Source: Gemmatimonadota bacterium | Lineage (GTDB): Bacteria > Gemmatimonadota > Gemmatimonadetes > Longimicrobiales > Gaopeijiaceae | Assembly (NCBI GenBank): GCA_009844885.1 | Contig: VYAQ01000184.1 | Location: 1-46,797 of the forward strand | Reading direction: 5' to 3' | Length of the DNA: 46,797 nucleotides | Part shown: one piece after another, positions 32,638 through 41,120 of the stretch | Numbering within the stretch: the first letter of the stretch is position 1 | How the letters are laid out: every line of letters begins with the position of its first letter | Translations under genes and position numbers: made by a program | The notes under the pieces: generated by a model | Database searches by the model: none | Told to the model about the DNA's origin: nothing | Seen by the model: only the letters and a program-made list of their open reading frames with translations

Positions 32638-33630
32638 CTACCGAGACGGTCCGCGCGGGTCAACCGGCGATTCCGCGCGAGACGCTTCGGTCGCGTCGTC
32701 GGGCATGACCCAGAACGGGGGCGTGTCCGGCGGCTCGCCTGCCCTCAGCCGGGCCATCTGCTCTCGGCGATACCGTCTGCGGACGAGGAACATCGCGGTG
32801 AGAGCCGCGGCAAGCACCGCCCAGAACAACGCGGAATCCGACAGCACGATCAGCCAGCCGTACCGTCTCTTTACCCATCTCCGCCAGTCGGATTCGAGTT
32901 GGGCGGGTGTCGCACCATACACGCCTCTGAGCGCCGCGTCGTATGAGCGCCGCCGCTTCCATTCGGCAAGGAAGGTCTCGAGACCGCGTGTCCCGCTGGA
33001 TTCCACCAGGTACTGGATCACGGACGCCGAGAGCAGGTAGGCCAGTTCTGCGTGAACGCGCTCGCGGGGCCATGCGAGCGTGAGCGAGTCCAGTGGGGGC
33101 CCGTCCCCAAAGGCGAGCGCCATGCCCAGCCTTCTCGCGCCGCCGTCGAGCCACGCTCCCGCCGTCCATTCCGCGTATCCCTCGTTGAACCAGCGCGGGA
33201 TGCGCAGATTGCCCATCTCGTAAGCGAGGGCCAGGTGCGCCCACTCGTGGCGAAGGATCCGCGCTTCTTCCAGCGGAGAAGCCGGCCAGAACCGCCCACC
33301 CGGAATGATCATCTCCATGCGCTCGGGGATCGCCACCGCACCCGCCCACTCCGGGACCCTCCCCCCCACCAGCGAGTCCATCACCTCGCGGGTCGGAGCG
33401 ACCGTCAGCACGGCGCGCATGCCCGTCTCGCGCAGGCCCGGCAGCCGTCCCACCGCGTCGAGCGTCACCAGTGCCCGGGCAGCCCTCAACGAATCCACCC
33501 CCTGGTAGCGCGCCGTCAGGGACGCACCGGCGAGAGCCCGCCACCCGTCGTCCTGCTGATTCGTCGTCCGGTGCGCGGACCCCGTTCCGGCCAGCGCGGC
33601 CAGCAGTGCCAGCACGACCCGGACCCTCAC
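32638..33630 (-). CDS. Gluzincin (peptidase MA-like) membrane metalloprotease (330 aa)
   Basis: I choose the GTG at 33630, which overlaps the stop of the pseudouridine synthase gene (GTGA) and has GGGAGG eight bases upstream; an ATG at 33663 is possible. A signal peptide ('VRVVLALLAALAGTGSA') is followed by the zinc motif His128-Glu129-Trp-Ala-His132 and a third ligand Glu150 in 'FNEGYAEW', as in peptidase MA-family gluzincins. One membrane helix near the C-terminus ('LFWAVLAAALTAMFLV') is followed by a basic cytoplasmic tail. The catalytic domain faces the periplasm; the substrate is unknown. Confidence 0.88.
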   Translation of the reverse strand: MRVRVVLALLAALAGTGSAHRTTNQQDDGWRALAGASLTARYQGVDSLRAARALVTLDAVGRLPGLRETGMRAVLTVAPTREVMDSLVGGRVPEWAGAVAIPERMEMIIPGGRFWPASPLEEARILRHEWAHLALAYEMGNLRIPRWFNEGYAEWTAGAWLDGGARRLGMALAFGDGPPLDSLTLAWPRERVHAELAYLLSASVIQYLVESSGTRGLETFLAEWKRRRSYDAALRGVYGATPAQLESDWRRWVKRRYGWLIVLSDSALFWAVLAAALTAMFLVRRRYRREQMARLRAGEPPDTPPFWVMPDDATEASRAESPVDPRGPSR

Positions 33631-34631
33631 GACGCCGGCCTCCCACCTTGCGATACGGCCCATTCCCTCACCGCGGCGAGATCGTCGGGCAAGTCCGACT
33701 TGAAAGTCAGGCGCTCACCGGAATCCGGGTGACGAAACTCCAGCCTGTGCGCGTGCAGAAACTGTCGTGGCGTGCGCTTTGCCAACGCCGCCGCCCATGG
33801 GCGCTGCTGCCCCGCGACCCCGCGCTCCCGACCGGCGCCGTAGAGGGCATCGCCCACGACCGGGTGTCCGATCGACGCCGCGTGTACACGGATCTGGTGC
33901 GTCCGCCCGGTCTCGAGTGCGACTTCGCACATGCTCGCCCCGGGCCAGGCCTCCAGGTGCCGGAATCGCGTCCGCGCCGGCCGGCCTTCCGGAACCACCG
34001 CCATGCGCAGACGGTGCCTCGGATGTCGCCCGATCGGCCGGTCGACAACCGTGGGAGAGCTCTTCAGGGTGCCCCAGACGGCGGCCAGGTAGGTGCGCCT
34101 CACCGCCCGCGCCTTGAGCGCGGCCGCGAGCCCCTGGTGCGCTCGGTCGGTCTTGGCCACCACCATCAGCCCGGACGTATCCATGTCGAGACGGTGCACG
34201 ATCCCCGGCCGCAGCTTCCCCCCAATTCCCGACAGGTCCCCGACGTGGTGGAGAAGTGCGTTGACCAGCGTTCCGTCCGGGTGTCCGGGAGCGGGATGCA
34301 CAACGAGCCCCGGCTGCTTGTCCACGACGACGAGATCGACGTCCTGAAAGACGATCTCGAGCGGGATGTCCTCGGCCGCCGCGTCCAGCGGCACCGGCTC
34401 GGGCACCTCGACTTCCACCAGTTGACCCGGGCCGATCGCGTCCGACTTCTTCGGGCGGGCACCGTCCACCCGCACGTGTCCCTCTTCCAACAGCGCCTGG
34501 ATTCGACTGCGAGACAAATCGAGCCTGGCGGCCAGATAGCGGTCCAGCCGCCCCGTCGCCCCGGCGCCTGCCCGCCACCTGTGAGTTCCGGCCCCCCCGG
34601 CCGCAGGACCCGCGCCTGACTCCCGACTCAC
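33627..34631 (-). CDS. RluA/RluD-family 23S rRNA pseudouridine synthase (334 aa)
   Basis: This enzyme isomerises specific uridines in 23S rRNA. A GTG at 34631 overlaps the ileS stop (GTGA). Residues about 28-90 form an S4 RNA-binding domain ('RLDRYLAARLDLSRSRI'); the catalytic domain carries 'GIVHRLDMDTSGLM' with catalytic Asp149 and the later 'ETGRTHQIRVH'. The order S4 plus catalytic domain fits RluD rather than RluA, but the target uridines cannot be read from sequence. It lies between ileS and the gluzincin gene, coupled to both by four-base overlaps. Confidence 0.93.
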   Translation of the reverse strand: MSRESGAGPAAGGAGTHRWRAGAGATGRLDRYLAARLDLSRSRIQALLEEGHVRVDGARPKKSDAIGPGQLVEVEVPEPVPLDAAAEDIPLEIVFQDVDLVVVDKQPGLVVHPAPGHPDGTLVNALLHHVGDLSGIGGKLRPGIVHRLDMDTSGLMVVAKTDRAHQGLAAALKARAVRRTYLAAVWGTLKSSPTVVDRPIGRHPRHRLRMAVVPEGRPARTRFRHLEAWPGASMCEVALETGRTHQIRVHAASIGHPVVGDALYGAGRERGVAGQQRPWAAALAKRTPRQFLHAHRLEFRHPDSGERLTFKSDLPDDLAAVREWAVSQGGRPAS

Positions 34632-37600
34632 GAGTGGCGTGAAAGCCCGAGTTCGGCCGCCTCCCCGTCCAGGACCGCCTCGCTCCGGAATTCGAAATCG
34701 CCGTCCATGCCCCGCCCGACGCGCACAGCCACCGCCAGGGTTTCCCGCGCGATCACCGCCTCATGCTCCCGCACGGCCTCGCATACCGCACTGGTGCCCT
34801 CCACCGCCAGTCGAATCCGGTCGGTGATGTCGAGTCCCGACTCCCGCCTCAGCCGCTGCACGCGGTTCACCAACTCGCGCGCGAGGCCTTCGCGGCGGAG
34901 TTCGTCGGTCAGGACGGGGTCGAGCGCCACCGTGTAGCGTCCTTCCGACCGCACGATCCACCCCCCGCGCGCCTCCTCCAGGACTTCGATCTCGTCGCCG
35001 CCGACCCGGTGCGCCTCCCCGTCCACCTCGAGGCGCACCGTCCCGCCCGCGCGCACCGCGCCCAGCTCTTCAGCGCCGAGCTCCCGAATCTTCCGCGCGG
35101 CTTCCTGGGTGAGCTTGCCGAAGCGACGGCCGAGCGCGCGAAACACGGGCCGCGCGACGAGGGTCATCAGCCCCTCCGACGAGGCCGTGAATTCAACCTT
35201 CCTGACGTTGATCTCGTCGACCAGGAGCGCGAGCACCTCGTCCGCGGGCGGCGCCCCCGGCACAACCGCCAGCAGGCGGTCCAACGGCTGCCGCACCCGG
35301 ATTCTCACCCGTTCCCGCGCCGACCGGGCAAGCGTGCTGAGGCTGCGGACGTCCGCCATTTGAGCTTCCAGCACCTCGTCGATCATCGCGGGGTCGGCCT
35401 CGGGGAACCGCTCGGTGTGACTCGACCGACCGGTCAGTGCCCGGTGGAGCCAGTCGGAGACGAACGGCGTGATCGGCGCGATCAGGAGCGCGACCGTGCG
35501 AAGCGCCTCATGCAGCGTCGCGAAGGCCGCCGCCGAGTCCGCCGCGTCGGTGTTCCCCCAGAAGCGGGGGCGGGCCCGACGCACGTACCAGTTCGACAGC
35601 TCCCCGTCCACGAACGCAGCAACCGCGCGATAGGCGCGCGTAGGGTTGTAGCCGTCGATCTCGGATCGCACGACCGCCACCAGGCCATGGAGGCGCGACA
35701 GCAGCCAGCGGTCCAGCGGCGGACGGCCCGCCACATCCGGCGCCGCGTTCGCGCCCGCAGCTGCCGCCTTCGAGCCCGCACCGCGAGCGTCCGCCCGCGG
35801 CGCCCAATCCTCGACGTTCGCATAGAGCGCGAAGAAGCGGTACGTGTTGAGCAGCGTGTCGAAGAACCGCGCCGCCGATTCCTTCACGCCCTCCGGGTCG
35901 AAGCGGGTCGGCAGCCAGGGGTTGCTCACGGTCACCATGTACCAGCGCACCCCGTCGGCCCCGTGATCGGCAACCGCGTCCCAGGGGTCCACCACGTTCC
36001 CCCTGGACTTGGACATCTTCCGCCCCTCGGCGTCCAGGATGAGGTCGTTGACGATCACGTTGCGAAAGGCGGGGCCCAGCCCGAGCATCGTCGAGATCGC
36101 GTGCAGCGAATAGAACCAGCCGCGCGTCTGGTCCACCGCCTCGCAGATGAAGTCGGCCGGGAAGTGCCGCTCGTACAGCTCCCGGTTCTCGAAAGGATAG
36201 TGCCACTGGGCCCACGGCATGGCCCCCGAGTCGAACCACACGTCGACGACCTCGGGAACGCGGCGCATGGTGGCCCCGGTCTCGGGACACGTCCACGTGA
36301 TCTCGTCGATGAACGGCCTGTGCGGATCGAAGTCCTCCGGCAGCTCGCCGGCCTTTTCCGCGAGTTCCGCAAAGCTCCCGATCCACTCGATCCGCTCGGG
36401 GTCGTCCTCCGACACCCACACCGGCAGCGGCGTCCCCCAGTAGCGGTCCCGGGACAGCGCCCAGTCGACGTTGCCCTTCAGCCACTCGCCGAAACGCCCC
36501 TCTCCGACCTCGGGCGGATGCCACGACACCCGCGCGTTGTTCTCCAGCAGGTCGTCCCTGAGCGACGAGGTGCGGGCGAACCAGCTGTGCCGGGCCATGT
36601 ACACCAGCGGCGTGTCGCAGCGCCAGCAGTGCGGGTAGGAATGGGTCTCGCGCGTCGACCGGAAGACCAGCCCGCGTGCCTTCAGGTCCGCCAGGAGCAG
36701 CTCGTCGGCATCCTTGAAAAACACGCCCCCGACGAGCGGAAGGTCGGCGGCGAAGGTCCCGTCGGGCTGCACGGGTTCGAGAACGGCCAGGCCGAAGTCC
36801 TTCCCCGCCTGATAGTCGTCGGCACCGTACGCGGGCGCCATGTGTACGATCCCGGACCCCTCCTCGTCGGACACGAAGTCGCCGGGCACGATCTCCCAGG
36901 CCTTCCCCCGCACCGTGTCGGCCGCAATGAGTTCGAACGGGCGCCGATAGCGCGCGCCGATCAGCTCGGCCGCGTCCACCGTCCCGCCGATGTGCTCGCT
37001 GCCGAAGAGCGCCTCCGCCCGGCTTCGCGCCAGAATGAGACGCCTGCCGTCGTGCGCGACCTCGACGTACTCGATTGCGGGATTCACGGCCAGCGCCGCG
37101 TTGGACACGAGCGTCCACGGGGTCGTGGTCCACACGAGCAGGTGGCGTCCGGATCCGTCGAGGAGTTCGAGGGTGACCCAGAGCGACGGATCCTTCACGT
37201 CGCGGTATCCGAGCGAGAGTTCGTGCGAGGAGAGCACGGTCTGGTCGGAGGGGCACCATGGCACAACCTTGTGGCCCTGGTACAGGAGCCCCCGGTTCGC
37301 CATCTGCTTGAGCAGCCACCACCCGGTTTCCACGTATTCCGCGTCGAACGTCACGTACGGCCGCGAGTAGTCCAGCCAGTACCCGATCCGCTCCGAGAAA
37401 CGCTCCCATTCGTCCTTGTAGGTGAACACCGACTCGCGGCAGCGCTCGTTGAACCAGGCGATCCCGCGCTCCTCGATCTCGCGCTTGTCCTCGATCCCGA
37501 GCTGCTTCTGCGCCTCGATCTCGACGGGCAGACCGTGCGTGTCCCACCCCGCGATGCGCGTCACATGTTTCCCCAGCATGGTCTGGTAGCGGCACACCAG

Positions 37601-37807
37601 GTCCTTGATGGCGCGGCTGATGATGTGGTGCAGACCCGGGCGGCCGTTCGCGGTGGGCGGACCCTCGAAAAACACGAACGGCTCCCCGTCGCGGGTGGCG
37701 TCGAGGGTGCGCTGGAAGGTGTCCTCCTCGCGCCAGGTGTCGAGAACGGCTTCCTCGAGCACAACACGCGAACGTGGCACGGCGGGGTAGCGCATCGGAG
37801 CGGTCAC
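34628..37807 (-). CDS. ileS: Isoleucyl-tRNA synthetase, type 2-like (1059 aa)
   Basis: It charges tRNA-Ile and edits misactivated valine. The GTG at 37807 overlaps the purine nucleoside phosphorylase stop (GTGA); an ATG at 37795 is an alternative. The HIGH region is 'PPTANGRPGLHHIISR', the form seen in type 2 (eukaryotic-like) IleRS rather than the 'NGxIHxGH' of the common bacterial type. 'GWDTHGLPVE' and the KMSKS loop ('KMSKS' at residues 597-601) are intact. The editing domain and the C-terminal anticodon-binding region are complete, and no zinc-finger tail of the E. coli type is evident. Type 2 enzymes are often naturally tolerant of mupirocin; that is family knowledge only. Confidence 0.96.
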   Translation of the reverse strand: MTAPMRYPAVPRSRVVLEEAVLDTWREEDTFQRTLDATRDGEPFVFFEGPPTANGRPGLHHIISRAIKDLVCRYQTMLGKHVTRIAGWDTHGLPVEIEAQKQLGIEDKREIEERGIAWFNERCRESVFTYKDEWERFSERIGYWLDYSRPYVTFDAEYVETGWWLLKQMANRGLLYQGHKVVPWCPSDQTVLSSHELSLGYRDVKDPSLWVTLELLDGSGRHLLVWTTTPWTLVSNAALAVNPAIEYVEVAHDGRRLILARSRAEALFGSEHIGGTVDAAELIGARYRRPFELIAADTVRGKAWEIVPGDFVSDEEGSGIVHMAPAYGADDYQAGKDFGLAVLEPVQPDGTFAADLPLVGGVFFKDADELLLADLKARGLVFRSTRETHSYPHCWRCDTPLVYMARHSWFARTSSLRDDLLENNARVSWHPPEVGEGRFGEWLKGNVDWALSRDRYWGTPLPVWVSEDDPERIEWIGSFAELAEKAGELPEDFDPHRPFIDEITWTCPETGATMRRVPEVVDVWFDSGAMPWAQWHYPFENRELYERHFPADFICEAVDQTRGWFYSLHAISTMLGLGPAFRNVIVNDLILDAEGRKMSKSRGNVVDPWDAVADHGADGVRWYMVTVSNPWLPTRFDPEGVKESAARFFDTLLNTYRFFALYANVEDWAPRADARGAGSKAAAAGANAAPDVAGRPPLDRWLLSRLHGLVAVVRSEIDGYNPTRAYRAVAAFVDGELSNWYVRRARPRFWGNTDAADSAAAFATLHEALRTVALLIAPITPFVSDWLHRALTGRSSHTERFPEADPAMIDEVLEAQMADVRSLSTLARSARERVRIRVRQPLDRLLAVVPGAPPADEVLALLVDEINVRKVEFTASSEGLMTLVARPVFRALGRRFGKLTQEAARKIRELGAEELGAVRAGGTVRLEVDGEAHRVGGDEIEVLEEARGGWIVRSEGRYTVALDPVLTDELRREGLARELVNRVQRLRRESGLDITDRIRLAVEGTSAVCEAVREHEAVIARETLAVAVRVGRGMDGDFEFRSEAVLDGEAAELGLSRHS

Positions 37808-38646
37808 GGGCTGTCCCCCGCGCCGATCTCCCGCAGCACGCCGGTCACCAGGGTGGTCAGCTTCGGTTCGGCCGCTTGCGCGGTGGCGATGATCGTCGGC
37901 ACGTCGGCCTCTTCCAGCGCGTCCGGAAGGCACTGGTCCGTGATGATCGAGAAGGCGAGCACGCGCATGTCCATGTGGCGCGCCGCGATCACTTCGGGCA
38001 CGGTGGACATGCCCACCACGTCCGCGCCCATGGCCCGGAGCATGCGGTACTCCGCCCGCGTCTCGAGCTGCGGGCCCACCACCGCGACATACACGCCGCG
38101 GCGCAGCGGCACTGCGGCAGCCATGGCCACCCCGAGGGCCACCTCCTGCAGCCCGGCATCGAAGGGTGCCGACATGTCGGGAAAGCGCGGCCCGAGTTCA
38201 TCCAGATTGGGGCCGACAAGGGGGCTGGACCCCATGAGGTTGATGATGTCGTCCAGCACCATCAGGTCACCGGGTCCCCACAGGGGGTTCATTCCGCCGC
38301 ACGCCGCCGAGAGAATCAGCGTGTCCGCGCCGAGCAGCTTCATTACGCGGATCGGAAAGACGATCTGCTTGAGCGAATACCCCTCGTAGCGATGAAACCG
38401 GCCCTGCATGGCCACGACGGGGACGCCCTCGAGCGTGCCGAGGAGCAGCCTGCCCTCGTGGCTCTCGACCGTGGAGACGGGGAAGTGGGGCAGGTCCGCG
38501 TACGCGACCGAAGCCTGCACGTCGATGGCGCCGGCCAGGCCGCCCAGGCCGGTCCCCAGGACGATGCCCACCCGGGGCAGCGGTCCTCCGAGGGCGCGAA
38601 CCGCCTGCGCCGCCTCGTGAAGACGCGTCATCTCGCTTGGCGTCAT
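37804..38646 (-). CDS. punA: Purine nucleoside phosphorylase, class I trimeric type (280 aa)
   Basis: It splits inosine or guanosine with phosphate for purine salvage. The start at the ATG at 38646 is chosen by family length; a second ATG at 38628 is possible and the Shine-Dalgarno is weak (GGGAG). Family motifs are 'GIVLGTGLGGLAG' (phosphate loop), 'ESHEGRLLLGTLEG', 'QGRFHRYEGYS' and the signature 'YVAVVGPQLETRAEYRML', then 'MSTVPEVIAARHMDMR'. It opens the operon with ileS and is preceded by the tonB terminator hairpin at 38717-38757, so its promoter must lie in about 70 bases, where I see no strong boxes. Confidence 0.93.
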   Translation of the reverse strand: MTPSEMTRLHEAAQAVRALGGPLPRVGIVLGTGLGGLAGAIDVQASVAYADLPHFPVSTVESHEGRLLLGTLEGVPVVAMQGRFHRYEGYSLKQIVFPIRVMKLLGADTLILSAACGGMNPLWGPGDLMVLDDIINLMGSSPLVGPNLDELGPRFPDMSAPFDAGLQEVALGVAMAAAVPLRRGVYVAVVGPQLETRAEYRMLRAMGADVVGMSTVPEVIAARHMDMRVLAFSIITDQCLPDALEEADVPTIIATAQAAEPKLTTLVTGVLREIGAGDSP

Positions 38647-38716
38647 TTCGGTCGTTTTCTCCCGGCAGCCTGATCCCAGGCGCACCATGATGTCGAGCGG
38701 GCGGTTGCCCCAACAA

Positions 38717-38757
38717 GGGAACGCCCCGCCAGCCACTCGGGCCGGCGGGGCGTTCCC
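38717..38757 (-). terminator. GC-rich hairpin after the distal tonB gene
   Basis: Perfect 14-base arms GGGAACGCCCCGCC (38717-38730) and GGCGGGGCGTTCCC (38744-38757) enclose 13 bases, 22 bases after the tonB stop. On the minus strand the stem is followed by TTGTTGG, a poor U-tract, so termination may be partial. Confidence 0.7.
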
Positions 38758-38779
38758 GCGTGCAGGGCGACCGAGCGCG

Positions 38780-39460
38780 CTAGTTGGTTCTGAAGGTAAT
38801 CGGAAGCGATATCCAGACGGCAACCGCCTTGTCCCGGTTGAGCGCCGGCGTGAACCGGAAGACGGGTGCCACGCGCAGCGCGGCGTCGTCGAGCGCCTTG
38901 TGCCCGGAGGTCACCTCCACCACCTGGTTCCGTACCACACCGTTTTCGTCGATGAAAAACGCCACCTGGACGGTGCCGCCGATCCCGGCGTCGCGCAGCA
39001 GCGGCGGATATTCGCGTTCCAGCGCGCGCATCACTTCGGCGGCGTTCGTGTAGGCGGGCTTGACCGTATGGGGGACGAACACCGGCGCCGCGGAGACGTC
39101 CAGCTCCACCTCACCGGGCGGCTCGGGCAGGTCATCGACGGAGAGGGACGTGAAGGTGGTCGGGTCTATGGTGATGTCGGTCTCGATGTCCGTGGGGGCG
39201 ATCACCGGGATCGCGGGTCTGGCGATGGCCTCGGGCGCAGGGGGCAGCACAACGTCCGGCGGCAGGTTGATCACCTCGGGCGGTTCGCCGTTCAGGCTCA
39301 GGTCCGGCGGCTCCGCGAATTCCAGATAGGCAAAGAACCCGAAGTGAACCATGGTGGCACCGATCATCGAGCTCCAGAACCAGGACGAGAACGAATTCTT
39401 GAAGCGGCCGTTCGCACTCTCGGTCCGGATCGGCTCCTGTCGGGTGATTGGCTCGTTCAT
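38780..39460 (-). CDS. tonB: TonB-family energy transducer, second copy (226 aa)
   Basis: The ATG at 39460 has GGGAG nine bases upstream. A single N-terminal membrane anchor ('SSMIGATMVHFGFFAYLEF') is followed by a Pro/Glu-rich periplasm-spanning segment and a C-terminal TonB domain ('YPPLLRDAGIGGTVQVAFF', then 'ALDDAALRVAPVFRFTPAL'). It should pass proton-motive energy from ExbB/ExbD to outer-membrane receptors. The C-terminal domain is nearly identical to that of the copy at 40443, while the linkers differ. It lies downstream of yggS and away from the exb genes. Confidence 0.93.
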   Translation of the reverse strand: MNEPITRQEPIRTESANGRFKNSFSSWFWSSMIGATMVHFGFFAYLEFAEPPDLSLNGEPPEVINLPPDVVLPPAPEAIARPAIPVIAPTDIETDITIDPTTFTSLSVDDLPEPPGEVELDVSAAPVFVPHTVKPAYTNAAEVMRALEREYPPLLRDAGIGGTVQVAFFIDENGVVRNQVVEVTSGHKALDDAALRVAPVFRFTPALNRDKAVAVWISLPITFRTN

Positions 39461-39596
39461 CGTCTTTCGCTCCCTGTGCGGCAGTTGTCGACACCTTGGT
39501 AGTGCTACCGCTCCCGGGAGGGAAACGTTCCGTCGAGCCGGGTCGCCAACGCGCCGGTGGGGCGGGCGGCGGACTCACCCGGGACGCTCGGCGGAC

Positions 39597-40307
39597 CTAC
39601 CCGGGACGCGCTCCCAGCAGCGTCGTACCGAGCCTCACCATCGTGCTCCCCTCCTCCACCGCGATTTCGTAGTCGTTGGACATGCCCATGGAGAGTTCGC
39701 ACCCCTCCACTCCCGGGGTGCCTGCGGCTGCCTCCATCACCTGGCGCGTCTTACGGAAGGTGGACCTCAGCACGGCTTCGTCGGCCACGAACGGCGCCAT
39801 CGTCATGAGGCCCAGGACGCGCAGCCCCCTCAGCGCGGCCACCGCCCCGACCCCGTCCAGCGCTTCCGCCTCCGGGAAGCCCCCCTTGGTGGCTTCGCCG
39901 GACACGTTGAGCTGGACGAGCACGGGCACGCGCCGCCCCTCGGCCTCGCCGAGACGCGACAGCTTCTCGGCGAGGCGCAGCGAATCCACGCTGTGAACGA
40001 GCCCCGCAAGTCGGGCCGCGGGGCCCGCCTTGCGGCGCTGCACGTGCCCGATCATGTGCCAGTTGACGGCGAGATCGTTCAGCACGGCACGCTTGCGCCG
40101 GAGCTCGTCCACGCGGTTCTCGCCGATGTCCCGCAGCCCCGCCTCGACGACCGCCTCCACCGCGCACGCGGCGTGCCCCTTGGTGACCGCGACGATCCTC
40201 ACCCCGGCAGGATCGCGGCCGCTGCGCTCAGCCGCGGCCGCGATCCGATCGAGCACGCGCGGCAGCCGCGCCCGGATGCCGCGATAGTAAACATCCTTGT
40301 TTACCAT
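39597..40307 (-). CDS. yggS: YggS/PROSC-family pyridoxal phosphate homeostasis protein (236 aa)
   Basis: A single-domain alanine-racemase-like PLP carrier that keeps pyridoxal phosphate levels safe. The PLP lysine is Lys43 in 'VAVTKG'; 'GENRVDEL', 'WHMIGHVQRRK' and 'MGMSNDYEIAVEEGSTMVR' are the other family motifs. The ATG at 40307 has only a weak Shine-Dalgarno (GGGACGAG). Codons 2-7 are AT-rich and form an inverted repeat, unlike the rest of the gene. It sits between the two tonB genes, 73 bases after the terminator hairpin of the first. Confidence 0.94.
   Translation of the reverse strand: MVNKDVYYRGIRARLPRVLDRIAAAAERSGRDPAGVRIVAVTKGHAACAVEAVVEAGLRDIGENRVDELRRKRAVLNDLAVNWHMIGHVQRRKAGPAARLAGLVHSVDSLRLAEKLSRLGEAEGRRVPVLVQLNVSGEATKGGFPEAEALDGVGAVAALRGLRVLGLMTMAPFVADEAVLRSTFRKTRQVMEAAAGTPGVEGCELSMGMSNDYEIAVEEGSTMVRLGTTLLGARPG
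40287..40304. promoter_or_regulatory. Inverted repeat over the first codons of yggS
   Basis: GTAAACA (40287-40293) and TGTTTAC (40298-40304) are perfect complements around TCCT. They lie at codons 2-7 of yggS, directly after the ATG, in otherwise very GC-rich sequence. It may be an operator or a start-site hairpin. Confidence 0.4.
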
Positions 40308-40341
40308 TCTCGTCCCGTTTCCAAGGTGTGTCGCGGGGGCG

Positions 40342-40368
40342 CCCGCGCCGGAGCCCGGCCGGCGCGGG
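40342..40368 (-). terminator. Second GC hairpin between the proximal tonB gene and yggS
   Basis: Arms CCCGCGCCGG (40342-40351) and CCGGCGCGGG (40359-40368) flank 7 bases. It follows the main hairpin by 12 bases and has no U-tract; it may back up termination or fold the yggS leader. Confidence 0.45.
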
Positions 40369-40380
40369 AGTCCACGACAA

Positions 40381-40420
40381 GGGAACGCCCCGCCGGCCGC
40401 TCGGCCGGCGGGGCGTTCCC
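40381..40420 (-). terminator. GC-rich hairpin after the proximal tonB gene
   Basis: Perfect 18-base arms GGGAACGCCCCGCCGGCC (40381-40398) and its complement (40403-40420) with a 4-base loop, starting 22 bases after the tonB stop. The outer 14 bases are identical to the arms of the hairpin at 38717-38757. On the minus strand TTGTC follows. Confidence 0.75.
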
Positions 40421-40442
40421 GCTTCGCGGTCAGCCGTTGGCG

Positions 40443-41120
40443 CTACTTGGTCGTGAAGGTAATCGGCAACTGCACCCAGACCGGCACCGCCTTATCGCGG
40501 TTGAGGGCCGGGGTGAACTTGAACACCGGGGCCACACGCAAAGCCGCATCGTCCAGCGCGGTGTGCCCCGACGATTCCTGCACCTGCTGGTTGCGCACGA
40601 TCCCCTGCTCGTCGATGAAGAACCAGACCAGGGTCGTGCCTCCGATTCCCGCGTCACGCAGCAGCGGCGGGTATTCGCGCTCCAGGGCGCGCATGACCTC
40701 GGCGCCATTGGTGTAGTCCGGCTTCACCGTATACGGGGTAAAGACGGGCGCAGCGGAGATATCGGTCTCCACATCGTCGGGCGGCGGCGGCAGATCCTCG
40801 ACCGAGACCGACTCGAACGTCGTCGGCGCAATGGTGATGTCGGTCTCGATCTCGGCGGTCGCGACCACCGGCGTCGCGGGCCGGGCAATGGCCTCGGGCG
40901 GCGGAGGGATCTCGATCTCGGGCGGAAGCTCGATGGCTTCGATTTCGTCCATCGACAGGCTGACGTCCTCGGGCGTCATCTGCGGCCAGAGGGCAAATAT
41001 GGCAAAATGGAGCACCGTCGCCGTGGTCATCGAGCCCCAGAACCAGGACGAAAACGACTTCTTGAATAGATCGTTGGCGCTGTCCTGAACGGCCGATTCC
41101 GTGATTGCTTGCTCGCTCAT
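40443..41120 (-). CDS. tonB: TonB-family energy transducer, operon copy (225 aa)
   Basis: The ATG at 41120 overlaps the exbD stop (ATGA). It has an N-terminal anchor ('GSMTTATVLHFAIFALW'), an acidic and Pro-rich linker ('ELPPEIEIPPPPEAIARPA'), and a C-terminal TonB domain ('YPPLLRDAGIGGTTLVWFF', then 'LDDAALRVAPVFKFTPALN'). It is the fourth gene of the exbB-exbD-exbD-tonB operon and should act with those proteins at the inner membrane to drive TonB-dependent receptors. The opening 'KKSFSSWFWGSM' resembles 'KNSFSSWFWSSM' of the second copy. Confidence 0.95.
   Translation of the reverse strand: MSEQAITESAVQDSANDLFKKSFSSWFWGSMTTATVLHFAIFALWPQMTPEDVSLSMDEIEAIELPPEIEIPPPPEAIARPATPVVATAEIETDITIAPTTFESVSVEDLPPPPDDVETDISAAPVFTPYTVKPDYTNGAEVMRALEREYPPLLRDAGIGGTTLVWFFIDEQGIVRNQQVQESSGHTALDDAALRVAPVFKFTPALNRDKAVPVWVQLPITFTTK

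Noticed and set aside
34763-38389. A 1208-codon open frame on the plus strand
   Set aside because: It is antisense to ileS and the phosphorylase gene, with Arg/Pro/His/Val-rich sequence and no recognisable domain. High GC keeps such frames open; ileS carries all synthetase motifs.
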